Positions 59,676 through 64,000 of a DNA stretch of 64,000 bases are shown piece after piece. Each line of letters opens with the position of its first letter. Within the stretch, counting starts at the first letter, position 1. This DNA is from Monosporascus cannonballus (lineage: Eukaryota > Ascomycota > Sordariomycetes > Xylariales). The position numbers were made by a program, and so were the translations under genes. The notes under the pieces were generated by a model. It ran no database searches. It saw only the letters and a program-made list of their open reading frames with translations, and was not told where the DNA came from. Location of the stretch: assembly GCA_004154925.1 (NCBI GenBank), contig QJNS01000012.1, forward strand, positions 310,001 to 374,000, written 5' to 3'.

Positions 59676-62600
59676 TTGCCTTATCGCGATCAAGACCCCA
59701 TTTTAGAGATTATAGCTATGCCTGCAGCGTAGTAGCCGTAATCACAGCTATAGCTTTTGATCAAGAAATATCTATCAGGGGTCCAATATATCAATTAAAC
59801 TACTTTAAGAATTATTTCCACAAAAATAATAAAACCTCTAAAATAAGGCCTGATAACAAGTTATGATTTTTTTGTTCCGTTTTCCGTATTTTTATATAAT
59901 TTTTAAAAATTATTAAAACAAATTCTTTAAGTATAACTTTAAATTAGTAATGCCTTTTTTATAATTAAAAAAAGTTAATACAAAATTAAAATTTTTGTTT
60001 TTTCGTATAATTTTGATTTTAACTAAAACTAAATATTATTATAAATTTAAATATATATTTAAAAATTCCGTTTTTTATATATTATAATTACGTTCCCTTT
60101 TTCCGTTAGCATAATAATAATATAACCTTATAAACTACAATAATAATATATAGAATTTAAAATTATATATAAAAAATTTGGAAACTTTTTTTAATAAAAT
60201 ATACGTAATATATACGAAAATTTAAGATAAATATTTCAAACTTTTAAATATTTAATTTTTTAAAACGAAATGTTTATTTTTATTTAATACCTTTACTTGT
60301 TTTATGCCGATATAAACGTAATTAACTTATATATTAACGTTATACATACGGCCGATAACCTTATAAAAACCTTATGTTATCGATTTATTTGCTTTATATT
60401 AAACGTTATATTTAACGGATAAGGCCGTATTTACGGAAAAAACAAATTTATACGATATATAATTTAATTTTCGGAAAATTTAATACTTTTTTCGTTATTA
60501 AAATAAATTTCGAAATATCCTTAATTATTTAAATCTTTTTAAATAACCGATTTAACTATTATTTAAATTGTATTATTAATTAAGTTAACGAAAAAATAGC
60601 GAATTTTTATATTAATAATTTTATATTGTATTTTTATGTTAATATTTGTAAATATAAAAATGTTTAATTTAAAAATATTCGACTATATAATTGTTAAATA
60701 ATATAACCATATTATTTTTGGTTTTAAATAAATATTAAATGATTAATTCCAAATTATTATATTAAATTTTATTTTCGAACGATTATATAATTTAATTATT
60801 ATCGACGAAATATATTTAATATCGCAATAAAAAGTTTTCCGATTTAAATATATTAATATTTTTAATTTACGTTTTATTCTTTTGCTTATATATATAAGTT
60901 TATGTATATAATAATTATTAATAATAGCATAAACAAAATAATTACGAAATATAACGGTTTTCTTTAAATTTGCGACTTAATTAAATATAGTGATAAGGCG
61001 GAAATTCGGTATTTTAATATTAATTATCTCAAAATTAATATTATTATTTTTCTTATATTTTAAAGTTAACGTTCGAATTAAAAATAATTCGATTTTTTAA
61101 TAATTAATGTATCCGGATTATTAAATAATATTTTAAAATATATTATAAAGTTTTTCGAATAAAAAATTATAATAATAATTTAATCGAATAATTCGTAATT
61201 ATAAGTTATTAAATATAAATAGTTATAAATAAGTTATATTATTTGTATTTTATTAAGTATTCGATAAGTATAAAATCGAGCCGTTTATTTCAGAAAAAAC
61301 TAAAATAATAAAAAGAATTTAAGCTCGATAAGTTAAAAACCGTATTACTTATAAAAATATAAAGGTTATAATAAAAAACGACGTAATAAATTCGGAAAAT
61401 AAAAAGGATAATACGTAATTTATCGCAAATAAACCCGATTAGGACGAAATAATTATCGAATTTTAATCTTAATTTTCGGCCGGTTAAAATATTATTTTTA
61501 AAGTTTTAAAATAAAATAATTTTAATTTGCGATATTGGATAAAAATAAAGCTTTAGTAATATACGTTATTTAATGGCAAATATATATGTAAAACGAATTT
61601 AATATATTTAAAAAAATGAAATTATTATATTAGAAAAAAATCGAAATAACTTAATTTCGGTAAAACTTTATTATAATATATATACGTTGAATTTTTTGTA
61701 TATATCCGAATTTTTAAATTCGAAAATATTTGCGTAAAAATAATTAAATGCCGGTTCGATAAAATCGGTTATTTGGGAAATAATAAAATCTTAATATAAA
61801 TAACGGGCGAACGAATTACTTTTTATGTAATTATTTCCATTTAGCGATAAAAAACAAAATAAATATTTATTTTGATTAAATTTAAACGGTTTTTATATAA
61901 GAAATTTTCGAATAAGTTAAACAAATTAAAGGTTTATATTTAATTTAAAATATAATCGGATTAATTAAGGCGGTTTCCGGTTTAAATAAATAATAATATT
62001 AAGATATTTTAAAAAACCGTTTATTTTTTCCATTATATATAACATATTAAAAAATTATATTTTTTTTATAAAAAATATAAGTAATTTTTTGCAAATAACG
62101 AAATTTGCTTAATCGGAAATAACGATATTATATTTTTATACCGTAAACCGATTTATATAAATTACGGATTATTATTATATTATTAATTCGATAAATATCG
62201 AAAAAAAATATAAAACCATTTTAAATTATACTTTATCTTAATTAAAACATACCGTATACGATTATTCGGTGTAAATTAGTAATTAATAGTTTAATGGTAA
62301 TTTTAATAATTTAAATATTAAACCCGTATATAGTTTATATATTTTTGCGATTTGGAATTGTAATGTCAATTATGGTAAGGCTTATATTTATAGGCGTAAA
62401 TCGTAATATATTAAATAATTTTAATTAAAATTTTATTTTATTTCGTTTATTTATAACGTTAATATAAAATTTATAATTCTTAAATATTTTTAACATTTTA
62501 GCCTTATTTTTATTATCGTACTTATATTCGCATAATTCGTTTATTTTTATATCGTTACCGAAATCGTTAATATTGCCAAAACGTAATAATCCGTAATCCG

Positions 62601-64000
62601 ATATTATAAATAATATATCGGAAAAAATCGAAAAAATAATTTTTATTAAAATTTAAAAAATTACGCGTCAGAAATAAACGGTATTTATCGGATAATAATA
62701 TTAATAGCAGATTAAAAAAATAATCGCCATATTAAGTTAAAAAATGAAAAACGAAATTTTGTTAATTTTAATTAAGGCCGATAACAAAAAACGCGTTTAA
62801 TTTCGGCATAATATCGTAATTATAAAACGCAATAATTATAAATATTTACATAATATTAAATAAAGTTATTAAATAAAGTTTTTAATATATTATTTATTTA
62901 TTAAAAATATTATTTTTATTTATTTTTAATTCGTTAAACTTTATATAAAATATTAATTTGTTTTAATCCGGATTAATTATATGCAGTAATAAATACGTAA
63001 TAAACTTTTTAATTAAGAATATTAACGTAACGTTATATTATGCGATTCGAATTATAATTTATTATAGTTTTTAACAATTTATCCTTTTAATTTATAACTT
63101 TTAATTTATAATTTATAATACCGAATTAAAACTTTTTAAATTTTATTTTTCGGTTTTTTTGGAACTTATTATATTAATTCTTAAAATATGTTTATTTCTT
63201 TTAATTTCTACAATACCTTAATTTTGATTAAATAATTAAGGTAAAAAGTTAATTATATAGGTAAATAAATAATATAAATAATTTTTCGTTAATATTAAAA
63301 AAGTTATTTTTTCGTTATTAGTATGATTATTTCGCCATCCGCTTTTTTTTAGATTTTAATTCGAAATGTTTAAAATTCCGGGTTTATAATAAATCCTTAT
63401 TAATTATACTGTGTAACTCTGCTTTATCATAATTAAAATTAATATATACCGGCGTACGGTCCCAATTAATATTTTCGAAACCGCCCATATATTTTATTAT
63501 TATTTTGTTAAAAATTTTGAGAATTATTTTTTTTTCGAATTAAGGTTTTTTAGTTCCCTTAGTAAAGGTCGACGACCGGATCTAGCTTTTTTCCCCTTAC
63601 CGCGTTTTCCCTTTGTCGGCGTAATTAGATCTCCGGCTAATTTTAAGGCTTTTTTTATTTTTTTTCCCAGCTGGTTCTAGGAATTCCTTTATATTAAAAT
63701 CCTAGTATAGTGATAATCCGATATTCCGGATAACCGCCGAAATCCTTAGTACTAGTACCGAATATACTGCGGTATCTAAAAATATAATCTTTATATAAGG
63801 TTATTTATTTAACAGCTAATTACGTATAATTATAGATTTTTTTTAGTTCAGTATTATAAAAATAACGTTTATATAATATATATTATAGAATATATTACAA
63901 TTTCATATTCTTTTTAATCGGAACCAGAAAATTACTATATTCCTAATATTATTTATATTATATAAATCGTTATGCATTATAAATTTCCGAAAACGGCTAA
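59676..64000 (-). mobile_element. Unidentified repeat, copy B, runs off window
   Basis: Begins TTGCCTTATCGCGATC inside the chromovirus LTR and matches copy A (40272 on) to the window end, which corresponds to about 44835 in copy A. The hairpin module is at 59690-59853. RIP has reached even this terminal module, unlike in copy A. Minus-strand frames parallel those of copy A (for example near 62480-62640 FGNINDFGNDIKINELC). Confidence 0.65.

Overview
The window looks like part of a filamentous ascomycete nuclear chromosome (Pezizomycotina, probably Sordariomycetes; the exact taxon is inferred). Evidence: genes with short 46-90 bp GT..AG introns, recognisable fungal orthologues (HMG-CoA synthase, peroxin Pex14, Apd1, BCS1-like ATPase, secreted tyrosinase), and a sharp two-compartment layout. 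Balanced-GC gene islands (1-3.9 kb, 11.5-40.3 kb) alternate with extremely A+T-rich, TpA-rich blocks (4.0-11.5, 40.4-51.0 and 52.4-64 kb). The blocks hold dead transposons whose reading frames are broken mainly by TAA/TAG codons, the signature of repeat-induced point mutation (RIP, CpA to TpA).

Layout. 1-1.7 kb: 3' part of a BCS1-like AAA ATPase. 3.4-3.7 kb: a hairpin and a TA-flanked MITE. 4.3-11.3 kb: RIP-degenerate Ty3/gypsy element with recognisable LTRs. 12.5-14.1 kb: HMG-CoA synthase (4 exons). 15.3-17.6 kb: one hypothetical gene and a decayed reading frame. 18.7-27.0 kb: four genes, all on the minus strand: a DHCR24-like FAD oxidoreductase, an HSL-type alpha/beta hydrolase, Pex14 and Apd1. 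28.2 kb: small plus-strand gene. 29.6-31.8 kb: secreted type-3 copper tyrosinase, rebuilt here as 8 exons. 35.7-37.7 kb: a complete but very short copia-type LTR element carrying only a gag-like frame. 38.2-39.8 kb: six-exon orphan gene. 40.3-51.0 kb: an unidentified repeat (copy A), a non-mutated island and another degenerate block. 51.1-52.2 kb: a MITE-like element and a dead Tc1/mariner transposase. 52.3-59.7 kb: a Ty3/gypsy chromovirus (gag, protease, RT, integrase, chromodomain all still legible) whose 3' LTR is interrupted by copy B of the same unidentified repeat, which runs off the window.

The host genes are mostly housekeeping (sterol/mevalonate, peroxisome import, Fe-S protein) plus secreted pigment chemistry. 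They form no obvious biosynthetic cluster. The most unusual item is the 1,972-bp copia-like element at 35741-37712: perfect 5-bp target duplication, 167-bp LTRs, a half-tRNA(iMet)-type primer site and a single gag-like frame with seven internal RIP-type stops. It resembles the non-autonomous TR-GAG class known from plants. All gene models were made by eye; no alignment or search was run.
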